From the NCBI RefSeq assembly GCF_001654845.1, contig NZ_LXES01000040.1, positions 62,001 to 126,000 of the forward strand: a stretch of 64,000 nt of DNA, read 5' to 3'. Within the stretch, counting starts at the first letter, position 1. Every line of letters starts with the position of its first letter. Made by a program: the position numbers and the translations under genes. Below, one piece after another: positions 51,376-64,000 of this stretch. The notes under the pieces were generated by a model. It saw only the letters and a program-made list of their open reading frames with translations, was not told the origin of the DNA and did no database searches. The stretch is from Enterobacter soli ATCC BAA-2102 (GTDB lineage: Bacteria; Pseudomonadota; Gammaproteobacteria; Enterobacterales; Enterobacteriaceae).

Positions 51376-52167
51376 ATGATCGGCCTGGGACTTGATGGTT
51401 ACGACCCCGACAGCCAGCATGATGCTGCGGTGGCGTTTCGAATTCGTGTTGTCGCAGAAGAGCAACACATACCGCAACACCAGCACCGCAAAGGGCAGTT
51501 GATACTGGCGTTAGGCGGCGCAATTACGTGTGAAGTTGAAAACGCCATGCTGATGGTGCCACCGCAGTATGCAGTGTGGATCCCGGGTCAGGTTCCCCAC
51601 AGCAATAAAGCCACGCCAAGCGCCCAGCTCTGTTTTTTGTTTATCGAACCCGGTGCGGTCAGCCTGCCGGACCGCTGCTGTACGCTCAAAATATCGCCGC
51701 TGGTGCGGGAGCTTATCTTGTCGCTTGCTTCACGAACCCGGGAAGAACTTCAGTTACCGGCCACGTCACGGCTGGTTGACGTGCTGTTTGACGAACTGCT
51801 GCAACAGCCGCAGGAACACCTGCAACTGCCAGTATCACCGCATCCTAAAATCCGCTTTATGAGTGAACGAATGGCCGAGGAGCCCGCCGAGTGGCAGACT
51901 CTGGCGCAATGGGCGCACCACTTTGCGATGAGCGAACGCAACCTGGCGCGGCTGGTGGTAAAAGAAACCGGGCTGAGCTTTCGTCGCTGGCGGCATCAGT
52001 TGCAGCTCATTGTGGCGCTACAGCTGCTGATTAGCGGGCGATCCGTGCAGCAGGTGGCGCAGTCGCTTGGCTATGACTCCACCACCGCGTTTATCACGAT
52101 GTTCAGAAAAGGGTTAGGGCAAACGCCTGCCCGCTATGTGGCGGGGCTTTCTAGGACTTCCCAATAA
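51376..52167 (+). CDS. nimR: AraC-family regulator NimR (YeaM)
   Basis: A 263-residue regulator with an N-terminal cupin-like sensing domain ([27 protein letters not shown]) and a C-terminal double helix-turn-helix ([40 protein letters not shown]). In E. coli NimR represses nimT. It is divergent from nimT and its end overlaps yeaL by 17 bases. Confidence 0.92.
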   Translation: MIGLGLDGYDPDSQHDAAVAFRIRVVAEEQHIPQHQHRKGQLILALGGAITCEVENAMLMVPPQYAVWIPGQVPHSNKATPSAQLCFLFIEPGAVSLPDRCCTLKISPLVRELILSLASRTREELQLPATSRLVDVLFDELLQQPQEHLQLPVSPHPKIRFMSERMAEEPAEWQTLAQWAHHFAMSERNLARLVVKETGLSFRRWRHQLQLIVALQLLISGRSVQQVAQSLGYDSTTAFITMFRKGLGQTPARYVAGLSRTSQ

Positions 52168-52597
52168 AGAGTGACACCAGGCCTGCGGCAATCAGCGGGC
52201 CAACCGGCACGCCGCGGAACAGAGCCACGCCCAGGACGGTTCCCACCAGAAGCCCGGCGACCAGCGATGGCTGGGAACTCATCAGCGTTACCCCGCGCCC
52301 GCCAAGCCAGGAGACAAAAATACCGACGGCAATGGCAACCAGCGATTTCCAGTTCACAAACGAATGCAGCAGCGTCGATGCCGGGAGCGTGCCGCTGGCA
52401 ATCGGCGCCATCACTCCAATCGTCAGAATGATAATCCCGACCGTCAGGCCTTGTTTTTCAATCCAGGGGAAAAAGGTATTTAGCGGGGTGACGCGCACGA
52501 TAATAAGCACCAGTATTGAGACGGCAACCGTGGTGTTATGGCTAATAAAGCCCAGTGCAGCGAGCCCCATAAGAATTAACAGGGTAGGGTCAAACAT
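52151..52597 (-). CDS. yeaL: YeaL inner-membrane protein (DUF441)
   Basis: A 148-residue membrane protein with four to five hydrophobic segments and glycine-rich turns ([35 protein letters not shown]). It follows E. coli YeaL. Function is unknown. The 3' end overlaps nimR in the opposite direction. Confidence 0.9.
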   Translation of the reverse strand: MFDPTLLILMGLAALGFISHNTTVAVSILVLIIVRVTPLNTFFPWIEKQGLTVGIIILTIGVMAPIASGTLPASTLLHSFVNWKSLVAIAVGIFVSWLGGRGVTLMSSQPSLVAGLLVGTVLGVALFRGVPVGPLIAAGLVSLFIGKS

Positions 52598-52745
52598 GTT
52601 TCATCCTTGCCAAAAAAAGTAAGCCTGCTTACTTTACGCGTAAAAATTCCGGCAAACAGCTTTTATAAAAAGATCTTATCGCTGTCATGTGACTGTCATT
52701 TGCGGAGGATAAAAAAGAACCAGTCACAGCAAAAGGGTATACATG

Positions 52746-52850
52746 ATGAACGATCAAATGTTTGTCGAAACGCTGATTATCTCGTCTTCGTTTTTTACCA
52801 TTGCAATCATTCTGGTGGCGTCCGTTATTTTTCTGGAAAAACATGGCTGA
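52746..52850 (+). CDS. yoaI: YoaI small membrane protein (34 aa)
   Basis: The frame [20 protein letters not shown] and onward to EKHG gives 34 residues, equal to E. coli YoaI ([17 protein letters not shown]...). A single transmembrane helix. An ATG lies just upstream at 52743; 52746 was chosen by the match. AAAAGGGT precedes it. In E. coli the gene is also next to yeaK and yeaL, and is controlled by PhoP and OmrA/B. Confidence 0.92.
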   Translation: MNDQMFVETLIISSSFFTIAIILVASVIFLEKHG

Positions 52851-52871
52851 CTGATTAGCCAGCCTCAGTCG

Positions 52872-53372
52872 TTATATTTTCCGAAAAGCAACCAGCTCAG
52901 GCCGGGCGATGCGCAGGTAATCCTGGGTATCCATAATCACGGATTTCTCCAGTAACCCCGCGTTAAAGGCGATCTCGTCAAAACGCTCGAACAGCAGCGG
53001 GTCGGCGACCAGCGTCAGATCCGGGTGGAAGCTAAAAGGCGGTATAGCGCCGAAGACGCAGGCTGTCAGGTTATCCACTTCCGCCGGGCTGGCCAGAGAT
53101 GCTTTAAGCCCACCAAAATGGCTGGCAAGCTGGCTGAGGTCGGCCTGTTGATCGGCGGCAAGGATCGCCAGCACGTGCTTTTTAACGCCATTTCCCTTCA
53201 CTTTACAGACCAGCGCTTTTGCGCCCTGCCCAAGATCGGTTCCGCGGATTTCGCTTACTGCTTCGCATTTTCCCACCGCGTCATGTTCCACCACGCGAAA
53301 CTGCGCCTGTTGCTGAGTTAATAATGCGATAAGTTGCTGGTGGGTATCAGTACCTTTTACTTCATCCGACAT
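52872..53372 (-). CDS. yeaK: YeaK mis-aminoacylated tRNA deacylase (YbaK/EbsC family)
   Basis: A 166-residue protein of the YbaK/ProX editing-domain family. E. coli YeaK hydrolyses mischarged or non-protein aminoacyl-tRNAs such as those carrying serine. Family features include KALVCKVKGNG with the conserved lysine and FGAIPPFSFHPDL. The C-terminus (LVAFRKI) is as expected. It is divergent from the DgcZ-like cyclase. Confidence 0.9.
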   Translation of the reverse strand: MSDEVKGTDTHQQLIALLTQQQAQFRVVEHDAVGKCEAVSEIRGTDLGQGAKALVCKVKGNGVKKHVLAILAADQQADLSQLASHFGGLKASLASPAEVDNLTACVFGAIPPFSFHPDLTLVADPLLFERFDEIAFNAGLLEKSVIMDTQDYLRIARPELVAFRKI

Positions 53373-53533
53373 CGCGTTTTACCTGTTTTATGCCAATCGC
53401 AGCGTTGTACATTAACACAGATTTTTTCGCCGGTGCGTACCTCAGAATTGGCGGTTATATACGCAGAGTGACAAAAGTTGAAATTCAGTTTGTTATTATC
53501 AAGCTCCGGTATTATCACAGGAGTGGTGAAGTA

Positions 53534-54430
53534 ATGAACAGGAAATACAAGGAGATAGACGCAATTGTTCGGGGGCTGAATCGTGCGACCGATGCCCACT
53601 TCAAATGGCTGGTGAAGGTGCTACGTTTTGTGGCCAGCCGAGATGTTGAACTGCCAGAAATCACCTGCGGTGAGGCACATAATCACTGCGAATTCGGAGG
53701 CTGGCTGAATGAACAGCTCGCAGCGGAAGGCGTGGACAGAAATTACCTTCTCGATATTAATAAAAAACATATCGCGGTGCATCAGGCCTGCCGTCAGCTT
53801 ATTACGGATCTGGAATGTGCGTCGCAGCGGCAGCGTCATTTCGATCTGTTTGAAACCGCGCTACTGGCATTCACTGATTCGCTGACGCGGTATAAAGTGC
53901 ATTTACTGCAATTGCGAACCAGCTACGATGCGCTGACAGGGCTGCCCCTGCGCCGAATTCTGGACGAGTCTTTTGACAGCATGAATGCCCAGTACAGTGA
54001 AAATGGGTTATATCTCCTGCTGCTCGATGTCGATCATTTTAAAAAGATTAACGATACCTATGGCCACTTAGTGGGTGACATGGTGTTGCGAACGCTGGCG
54101 ATTAATCTGGAAGACCATATTCGTCGCGATGAGTCCGTTTATCGCTATGGGGGCGAAGAGTTTATTATCCTGCTTCAGGCCGGGAGCGAGCGTGCAGCGA
54201 CCGTCGCGGCAGAACGGCTTCGCCGGGCGATTGCCGCAGTGGAAACCATGTCGGGTGAACACCGTATTCGCATTACATTCTCGGCGGGGTTAACGCGAGT
54301 CCACCGGGATGAACCGCTACGGGAAGTGTTGGAGCGGGCGGATATGGCTCTGTATAAAGGCAAAAATAGCGGCCGAAACTGTACCATCTTGATTAACCAG
54401 CGGCTGGATTGTCTTAATGTAAGCGCATAA
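53534..54430 (+). CDS. dgcZ: DgcZ-like diguanylate cyclase with CZB zinc domain
   Basis: A 298-residue cytoplasmic protein. The N-terminal CZB domain has the zinc ligands at the same numbers as E. coli DgcZ (H22, C52, H79, H83), followed by a GGDEF cyclase domain (LLDVDHFKKINDTYGH and RYGGEEFII, about 200-210). Zinc binding inhibits the cyclase in E. coli. The ATG at 53534 matches the DgcZ N-terminus. It sits where E. coli has yeaI and dgcJ. A terminator follows. Confidence 0.88.
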   Translation: MNRKYKEIDAIVRGLNRATDAHFKWLVKVLRFVASRDVELPEITCGEAHNHCEFGGWLNEQLAAEGVDRNYLLDINKKHIAVHQACRQLITDLECASQRQRHFDLFETALLAFTDSLTRYKVHLLQLRTSYDALTGLPLRRILDESFDSMNAQYSENGLYLLLLDVDHFKKINDTYGHLVGDMVLRTLAINLEDHIRRDESVYRYGGEEFIILLQAGSERAATVAAERLRRAIAAVETMSGEHRIRITFSAGLTRVHRDEPLREVLERADMALYKGKNSGRNCTILINQRLDCLNVSA

Positions 54431-54433
54431 AGA

Positions 54434-54459
54434 AAACAGCCAGCGATGTCGCTGGCTGT
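54434..54459. terminator. Bidirectional terminator between the cyclase and yeaH
   Basis: Perfect 12-base stem AACAGCCAGCGA (54434-54445) / TCGCTGGCTGTT (54448-54459). The leftward side is followed by TTCTTT. Confidence 0.82.
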
Positions 54460-54463
54460 TGGA

Positions 54464-57777
<3,314 letters not shown>

Positions 57778-58209
57778 GGCATGCCGTCCTTTCGTTTTTT
57801 AGCACAGGATAAGAGCCGTTCGTATGAGTAGTGGAGGCTCCCGGAAGAGAATTTCTCGCACCGTAATGCCAGAGCAGCAACCTGTGTGCCAGGTCGGTCG
57901 CCAGGAATCACAAGGCACTCAGGAATTTCTCCTCTTAAATTAAAGCGTAGATGGCATTTGCAAAACTTGCATGTCGGCAAAATCTAATTTCAATGACATA
58001 TCAATAACTCATCCAAAAATTTCCGCCTTTGTTATAAGGCATTTTTGCGCTTTTCATCCTGTCGTCACATAAATGAAAGCGGGCGGTCATCTGAAAAATG
58101 GAAAATACCGGGTTTATCAAACTCATTAGCAGGCAAAAAATTTTGGGTTGTAGGGGAAGGGCGGTTACACTGCACCCGCTGATTATTTGACTACAGGAAA
58201 GAATGGATT
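57778..58209. other. yeaG-mipA divergent intergenic region
   Basis: About 430 bases. It holds the sigma-54 promoter of yeaG (57876-57891) at its left and, on the plus strand, TTGGGT (58143-58148), 17 bases, TACACT (58166-58171), a likely sigma-70 promoter for mipA. The middle is AT-rich and may contain NtrC or other regulator sites that I could not define. Confidence 0.6.
57876..57891 (-). promoter_or_regulatory. Sigma-54 promoter of yeaGH
   Basis: Leftward TGGCACACAGGTTGCT carries the invariant GG and GC ten bases apart and fits TGGCAC-N5-TTGCT. It lies about 100 bases before the yeaG start. Confidence 0.85.
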
Positions 58210-58956
58210 GTGACCAAACTCAAACTTCTGGCATTAGGCTTATTGGCCGCCACCTCAGTTAGCACCGCGCAGGCGGAGGATCAGTGGACTGTTGGCGCGG
58301 GCGTAGGCGTGATTAACAGCCCGTACAAACAGTATGACCGCGATATTTATCCGGTTCCGGTCGTGACCTATGAAGGCGATAACTTCTGGTTCCACGGCCT
58401 GGGCGGCGGCTACTATCTGTGGAACGATAACGCCGACAAACTCTCTATCATGGCGTACTACGATCCAATGCACTTCAAACCAGGCGATAGTGATAACAAC
58501 CAGTTGCGCCGCCTCGACAAACGTAAAAGCTCCATGATGGCCGGGCTTTCTTACGTGCATAACACTCAGTATGGTTTCCTGCGTACCGCGCTGGCAGGCG
58601 ACACGCTGGATAACAGCAACGGCTTTATCTGGGATCTGGCCTGGCTGTACCGCTACACCAATGGCGGACTGACCCTGACGCCAGGTATCGGTGTGCAGTA
58701 CAGCAGTGAGAACTACAACGACTACTATTATGGCGTGTCCAAAAACGAATCTCGTCGTAGCGGCCTGAAAACCTATGGCGCTGATGACGGCTGGGATCCG
58801 TACCTGGAACTCACCGCAAGCTATAACTTCCTCGGTGACTGGAGTGTGTACGGCACTGGCCGCTATGTGCGTCTGAGCGATGAAGTGAAAGATAGCCCGA
58901 TGGTCGACAAATCCTGGTCCGGTATCTTCTCAGTGGGTGTGACCTACAAATTCTGA
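58210..58956 (+). CDS. mipA: MltA-interacting outer-membrane scaffold protein MipA
   Basis: Outer-membrane beta-barrel that links MltA to PBP1b in E. coli murein synthesis complexes. The 248 residues equal E. coli. A signal peptide spans about 1-22 (ending STAQA), followed by barrel strands (FWFHGLGGGYYLWND, SWSGIFSVGVTYKF with terminal F). The start is GTG at 58210; a nearby ATG is out of frame. A strong terminator follows. Confidence 0.95.
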   Translation: MTKLKLLALGLLAATSVSTAQAEDQWTVGAGVGVINSPYKQYDRDIYPVPVVTYEGDNFWFHGLGGGYYLWNDNADKLSIMAYYDPMHFKPGDSDNNQLRRLDKRKSSMMAGLSYVHNTQYGFLRTALAGDTLDNSNGFIWDLAWLYRYTNGGLTLTPGIGVQYSSENYNDYYYGVSKNESRRSGLKTYGADDGWDPYLELTASYNFLGDWSVYGTGRYVRLSDEVKDSPMVDKSWSGIFSVGVTYKF

Positions 58957-58988
58957 TTGTGCGTTTTCACAGTGCAATCTATGCATCA

Positions 58989-59018
58989 AAACGGGGCGCT
59001 TGCGCCCCGTTTGCTTTA
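58989..59018 (+). terminator. Terminator after mipA
   Basis: AAACGGGGCGC (58989-58999) / GCGCCCCGTTT (59002-59012), followed by GCTTTAT. Confidence 0.8.
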
Positions 59019-59045
59019 TGGTGGTGCAGATAACAGGAGAGTGAG

Positions 59046-59900
59046 ATGAGCGCAAAAACGGTGACATTTTCCGGTGCACGACCCCTTCCGGCAATCGGGC
59101 AGGGCACCTGGTATATGGGCGAAAAAGCAAGCCTGCGTAAAACCGAAGCGGATGCACTGCGTGCGGGCATTGACCTGGGACTCACGCTGATTGATACCGC
59201 AGAGATGTATGCTGAAGGCGGTGCTGAAGAGGTTGTCGGTGAAGCAATTAAAGGCCTGCGCGATAACGTGTATCTGGTGTCGAAAGTCTACCCGTGGAAT
59301 GCCGGCGGTCAGAAGGGAATGGCGGCATGTGAAGCCAGCCTGCGACGACTTGGCACCGACCACATTGACCTGTATCTGCTGCACTGGCGGGGTGGTTTTG
59401 GCCTGGAAGAGACGGTTGAACTGATGGAGAAGCTCCAGCAACAGGGGAAAATTGGCCGCTGGGGGGGGTCGAATTTGGATTACGACGACATGCAGGAATT
59501 ATGGCGCGTAGAGGGCGGCGCGGCCTGTGCCACTAATCAGGTGCTGTATCACCTTGCTTCACGCGGAATTGAATACGATTTACTGCCCTGGTGCCAGCAA
59601 CAGGCCATACCGGTGATGGCTTACTGCCCGTTAGCCCAGGCCGGACGCTTACGCAGCGGGTTAATGAATCATCCGGTGGTTAATGAGATTGCCCGCGACC
59701 ATCACGCCACCGCCGCACAAATTCTGCTGGCATGGGTCATTAGTCATCAGGGCGTGATTGCGATACCGAAAGCGGCATCAGTGGAACATGTAAAAGAAAA
59801 TGCGGGGGCGTTAGATATTACGCTTACCGCGCAGGAGCTGCTCAAACTGGAGCGTGCATTCCCGGCACCGGCTCATAAAACGCCATTAGATGTGGTTTAA
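59046..59900 (+). CDS. yeaE: Aldo/keto reductase YeaE (methylglyoxal reductase)
   Basis: NADPH-dependent TIM-barrel reductase, 284 residues as in E. coli, which reduces methylglyoxal to acetol. The AKR tetrad is visible: D in LIDTAEMYAEGG with Y55-like tyrosine, K in VYLVSKVYP and H in YLLHW. The nucleotide-binding IPKAASVEHVKEN segment is in the C-terminal third. GGAGAGTGAG precedes the ATG. Confidence 0.94.
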   Translation: MSAKTVTFSGARPLPAIGQGTWYMGEKASLRKTEADALRAGIDLGLTLIDTAEMYAEGGAEEVVGEAIKGLRDNVYLVSKVYPWNAGGQKGMAACEASLRRLGTDHIDLYLLHWRGGFGLEETVELMEKLQQQGKIGRWGGSNLDYDDMQELWRVEGGAACATNQVLYHLASRGIEYDLLPWCQQQAIPVMAYCPLAQAGRLRSGLMNHPVVNEIARDHHATAAQILLAWVISHQGVIAIPKAASVEHVKENAGALDITLTAQELLKLERAFPAPAHKTPLDVV

Positions 59901-59914
59901 CGGTGTGGAGTTTC

Positions 59915-59935
59915 CTCTCCCCCCAATGGGGAGAG
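59915..59935. repeat. Short CTCTCCCC palindrome between yeaE and yeaD
   Basis: CTCTCCCC (59915-59922) / GGGGAGAG (59928-59935). A very similar hairpin occurs at 63002-63036. It may act as a terminator for the convergent genes, but it lacks a T-run. Confidence 0.6.
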
Positions 59936-59951
59936 AGGCTGCTGAAGACGA

Positions 59952-60836
59952 TTAGCCTTTAACAATGCTAATGGTCTGCGCCAGACGAGAAGGCTTCTCG
60001 GCACTGGCTTTTTGCAGAGGTGAAACGCAGGCGGTTTCGACACAGACAAAGGTTTTATAGCCGTCATCCGGCACGTCACCCATGCTCACAGAGAGCGCCG
60101 GGCCCGGGTTCCAGCCTACAACGTTGCTATTGTGGTGGTGGATAACCTCAATCCGGCGATTGAGGTTTGTATCGTGGATCACGCTGCACGCTTCCGGGTG
60201 CAGATAAACGCGGTCGGTACGATCCGGGAACGTCTGCACGCCATCGCTCAGTTTCCCTTCTTTCGCGTTGTCGACTTTATCGATGAAGGTATCGCCAAGG
60301 CCGCTGACTTTTACTGCACCGATATCACCTACGTTGAAATAGGTGTGCAGGGCAGAAGACGTTTCGAATTCCCCGTGGGCTTCCAGCTCAATTTCACAGG
60401 TTTTACCCAGTTTGAAACGCGCATACAGCGTGAAGTCGTGTGGCCAGAGTTTACGAGTCTCATCGTTGCTGTGCAGCTCAAAGGTCAACACCGCGCCGTT
60501 GTCATCTTCATTGTGCGCTTTCAGCGTCCACTGTTGATTGCGGGCAAAACCGTGCGCAGGCAGGCCTTGTTCTGCCGCTGGGCCAAACCACGGCCAGCAG
60601 ATCGGTACGCCACCGCGGATCGCCGCGCCTTTTTTGAACGAGGTAATATCACTCAGCCACAGACCTTCTGCTTCACCTTCTGGTTTCCAGGAGAGCAGGT
60701 GAGCACCGTTGAGCGCAACTGAAGCTTTAACGCGTGGGTGATCAATAACGATAATATCGGCATCATCGATTTTGCGGTGGGAGAGCACAGGGGTAAGTTG
60801 TTCGACTACCGGAAGTGCAAAAATTTTATTAATCAT
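59952..60836 (-). CDS. yeaD: D-hexose-6-phosphate mutarotase YeaD
   Basis: Aldose-1-epimerase-family protein, 294 residues as in E. coli, that equilibrates alpha and beta glucose-6-phosphate. Family motifs include GGVPICWPWFGP, the catalytic-histidine region HGFARNQQW and LHTYFNVGDI. It lies downstream of gapA on the same strand, with a terminator between them. Confidence 0.93.
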   Translation of the reverse strand: MINKIFALPVVEQLTPVLSHRKIDDADIIVIDHPRVKASVALNGAHLLSWKPEGEAEGLWLSDITSFKKGAAIRGGVPICWPWFGPAAEQGLPAHGFARNQQWTLKAHNEDDNGAVLTFELHSNDETRKLWPHDFTLYARFKLGKTCEIELEAHGEFETSSALHTYFNVGDIGAVKVSGLGDTFIDKVDNAKEGKLSDGVQTFPDRTDRVYLHPEACSVIHDTNLNRRIEVIHHHNSNVVGWNPGPALSVSMGDVPDDGYKTFVCVETACVSPLQKASAEKPSRLAQTISIVKG

Positions 60837-60863
60837 TAAGCAATCCTCTGTCTTTAAAGCAAT

Positions 60864-60890
60864 AAAAAAGGCGACCGAAGTCGCCTTTTT
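60864..60890. terminator. Terminator after gapA
   Basis: GGCGAC (60870-60875) / GTCGCC (60880-60885), loop CGAA, flanked by A-run and T-run, usable in both directions. Confidence 0.88.
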
Positions 60891-60911
60891 GGATCAGTTT
60901 CTCATCTCAAC

Positions 60912-62248
<1,337 letters not shown>

Positions 62249-62662
62249 ATGTCGAACCAACGTAACCCTGATGACCTGAAAAATAACCTCACAGAAATGC
62301 AGTTCTACGTGACCCAGAATCACGGGACTGAGCCCCCATTTACCGGGCGTTTGTTGCACAATAAGCGAGACGGTGTTTATCACTGCCTGGTGTGCGATGC
62401 GCCCCTGTTCAACTCCCAGACCAAGTACGATTCTGGCTGCGGTTGGCCGAGCTTTTACGAGCCGGTTAGCGATGACGCAATCCGCTACCTGGATGACTCG
62501 TCGCACGGGATGCAGCGTATTGAAATTCGCTGTGGCAAATGTGATGCCCACCTGGGGCATGTCTTCCCGGACGGTCCTCAGCCAACAGGCGAACGTTTCT
62601 GCGTCAACTCAGCGTCATTAAGCTTCACTGATGACGAAAATGGCGACCAGACCAAAGGTTGA
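62249..62662 (+). CDS. msrB: Methionine-(R)-sulfoxide reductase MsrB
   Basis: Reduces the R epimer of methionine sulfoxide in proteins. The 137 residues from [10 protein letters not shown] (62249) equal E. coli. Zinc-binding CxxC pairs CLVCDAP and CGKCDAH and the catalytic cysteine in [11 protein letters not shown] (about 118) are present. It is divergent from gapA and followed by yeaC. Confidence 0.97.
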   Translation: MSNQRNPDDLKNNLTEMQFYVTQNHGTEPPFTGRLLHNKRDGVYHCLVCDAPLFNSQTKYDSGCGWPSFYEPVSDDAIRYLDDSSHGMQRIEIRCGKCDAHLGHVFPDGPQPTGERFCVNSASLSFTDDENGDQTKG

Positions 62663-62703
62663 AAAAACGATTCAGCAAATTATTCCTTTGAATGGGAGAC
62701 ATC

Positions 62704-62982
62704 ATGAATATTGATGACATGATTAGTGGCATGACACCGGAAGTTTATCAGCGTCTGGTGACGGCAGTTGAACTGGGAAAATGGCCTGATGGTGTAGCCC
62801 TGACCCCGGATCAAAAAGAGAACAGTTTGCAGCTGGTGATGTTGTGGCAGGCACGTAACAACACCGACGCCCAGCACATGACCATCGATACCCAGGGTCA
62901 GATGGTGATGAAGAGCAAGCGCGAGCTGAAAGAAGATTTTGGCATCACGCCAAAACCGATTGCGACCCTGAAAATGCAATAA
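62704..62982 (+). CDS. yeaC: YeaC, DUF1315 protein
   Basis: A 92-residue soluble protein starting MNIDDMISGMTPEVYQRL (62704; GGGAGA upstream), like E. coli YeaC. Function is unknown. It is about 40 bases after msrB and probably co-transcribed. Confidence 0.92.
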   Translation: MNIDDMISGMTPEVYQRLVTAVELGKWPDGVALTPDQKENSLQLVMLWQARNNTDAQHMTIDTQGQMVMKSKRELKEDFGITPKPIATLKMQ

Positions 62983-63001
62983 CAGTGCGGGTTGATGCCC
63001 T

Positions 63002-63036
63002 CATCAAGCCCTCTCCCACGGGGAGAGGGCTTGATG
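63002..63036. terminator. Long palindromic hairpin between yeaC and the chitinase
   Basis: CATCAAGCCCTCTCCC (63002-63017) and GGGAGAGGGCTTGATG (63021-63036) are perfectly complementary over 16 bases with a three-base loop. It lies between convergent genes. The CCCTCTCCC core recurs at 59915. Confidence 0.7.
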
Positions 63037-63041
63037 TCTTA

Positions 63042-64000
63042 CTACTTATGCGGGATCCCGAGCGACTCCGCCAGTTGTTTCGCTAACTGATTATTGTCAT
63101 CTGCGCCGTATTCCCAGAACATCGCCCCGGCAAGACCTTTCTCCTTGATGTAGTCCGCTTTGATGGCAACTGAACGTGGGTTCTCGTAAGAGATGGCGAA
63201 CAGCGCTTTGCCGTCGGCAGAGTTCACCGAAAGCCATGGCACTTTCGCCTGTTCGTCCCAGTGTTCGGTAAAGCGTTTCTGCTGGTCGTTCAGCAGTTTT
63301 TTCACGATGTCGTTGTACTTCACGTAGGTGTCTTTGGTCAGGTCATAGCCGAGCGATTTGAACAGACCGATTTCCTGTGGGCCGAAGTAGGGCTGTGTCA
63401 CCGGATTTTTTTGTGCATCCGGTTTCGTCCAGTCGATGCCTGGCTCAACCGCACGTTTCGGTACGCGCCCGTAGAAACCGATCCCGAGGTTCATCTGTTT
63501 GGGTTTCAACCCTGCCGCAAGATAGTTGTTCACTACGAAATCCACGCTGTATTTATCGGCGGCGGCAACGGTTGGCCAGGCGCTGGAGTCATACAGGTTG
63601 GCGTTGAAGTACTGCGTGCCGTACGCCATGTCGTAAGTCATCAGGTTGATATAATCGAGCAGCGGGGCGATGGCTTTCACATCCACCCAGCTTTTCGGAC
63701 TTTCCGCATTAGCGCCTACCGCAATGGTAACCAGCTTTTTATGCCCGAAGGCCTCGCGCATCTCTTTGAGCAGCGCGGTGAAATTATCCCGGTCGGCGGG
63801 CGTGCTTGCGACTAGCCCCCACGCGCCGTTCACCGGATACTCCCAGTCGAGGTCGATGCCGTCCAGACCGTATTTATCAACAACCTCCTGTGCAGAGCGG
63901 ATAAATACGGCGCGAGTCTCTTTAGTGGCCGCCGCGCCAGAAAAACCACGAGCCCCCCAGCCACCGACGGAAAGCAGCACTTTCAGATTGGGGTTCTGTT
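63042..64000 (-). CDS. GH18 chitinase-like protein (partial, 5' end off window)
   Basis: Glycoside hydrolase family 18. The catalytic motif GIDLDWEYP (D-x-x-D-x-D-x-E) and the preceding LLSVGGWG strand are visible, and the tail ends GAMFWEYGADDNNQLAKQLA. The frame is open to base 64000, so the N-terminus, including any signal peptide, is missing; about 319 codons are present. It would hydrolyse chitin or related GlcNAc polymers. In E. coli K-12 this position holds pncA-ansA side genes instead. Confidence 0.88.
   Translation of the reverse strand, partial: QNPNLKVLLSVGGWGARGFSGAAATKETRAVFIRSAQEVVDKYGLDGIDLDWEYPVNGAWGLVASTPADRDNFTALLKEMREAFGHKKLVTIAVGANAESPKSWVDVKAIAPLLDYINLMTYDMAYGTQYFNANLYDSSAWPTVAAADKYSVDFVVNNYLAAGLKPKQMNLGIGFYGRVPKRAVEPGIDWTKPDAQKNPVTQPYFGPQEIGLFKSLGYDLTKDTYVKYNDIVKKLLNDQQKRFTEHWDEQAKVPWLSVNSADGKALFAISYENPRSVAIKADYIKEKGLAGAMFWEYGADDNNQLAKQLAESLGIPHK

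Overview
The window is chromosomal DNA from a member of the Enterobacteriaceae. Protein sequences and gene order closely follow E. coli and Salmonella. Features not in E. coli K-12 at these places include an orphan IutA-type receptor, a GH18 chitinase beside yeaC, extra cyclic-di-GMP genes and a second RyhB copy, which together suggest Enterobacter or a close relative (inference). No prophage, IS element, CRISPR array, rRNA or tRNA was seen.

Layout. Bases 1-41,200 follow the E. coli ptsG-icd segment: fhuE (cut by the left edge), hinT-ycfL-lpoB-thiK-nagZ-ycfP, ndh, ycfJ, comR/bhsA, ldtC, mfd, ycfT, lolCDE-nagK-cobB, potABCD, pepT, roxA, phoPQ, purB-hflD-mnmA-nudJ-rluE and icd. Two insertions stand out: iutA between ycfJ and comR, and a chemoreceptor plus an EAL-HDOD gene in place of ycfZ-ymfA. 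Bases 41,200-46,000 are accessory: ymjA, a possible small membrane protein, a 2H-phosphoesterase-like protein, two divergent CSS-motif EAL phosphodiesterases (the second is pdeG) and a YncL-like 30-residue protein. From about 46,000 the order jumps to the E. coli yea region: a RyhB-2 small RNA, yeaQ, yoaJ, yoaK, dgcP, yoaF, an unknown gene, yeaO, an amidotransferase-like gene, nimT/nimR, yeaL, yoaI, yeaK, a DgcZ-like cyclase, yeaH-yeaG, mipA, yeaE, yeaD, gapA, msrB, yeaC and a chitinase cut by the right edge. In E. coli K-12 these two blocks lie hundreds of kb apart, so about 46 kb is a rearrangement joint.

Themes. Iron: two siderophore receptors with candidate Fur sites, plus RyhB-2 under a palindromic Fur box. 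Cyclic-di-GMP: three EAL proteins and two GGDEF proteins, one with a zinc-sensing CZB domain. Envelope: LpoB, LdtC, NagZ, Mfd-adjacent LolCDE, BhsA, MipA and PhoPQ. Regulatory sites readable in the DNA include an FNR box (ndh), a ComR-type palindrome (bhsA), a PhoP box (phoP), an in-gene PurR operator (purB), a sigma-54 promoter (yeaGH) and CRP sites (gapA, yeaQ).

Standouts for follow-up are RyhB-2, a second candidate small RNA upstream of dgcP, an amidotransferase-like protein whose catalytic histidine appears replaced and whose ribosome-binding site lies in a perfect inverted repeat, an apparent one-base loss at the start of potA, and a thinned acidic patch in PhoQ.
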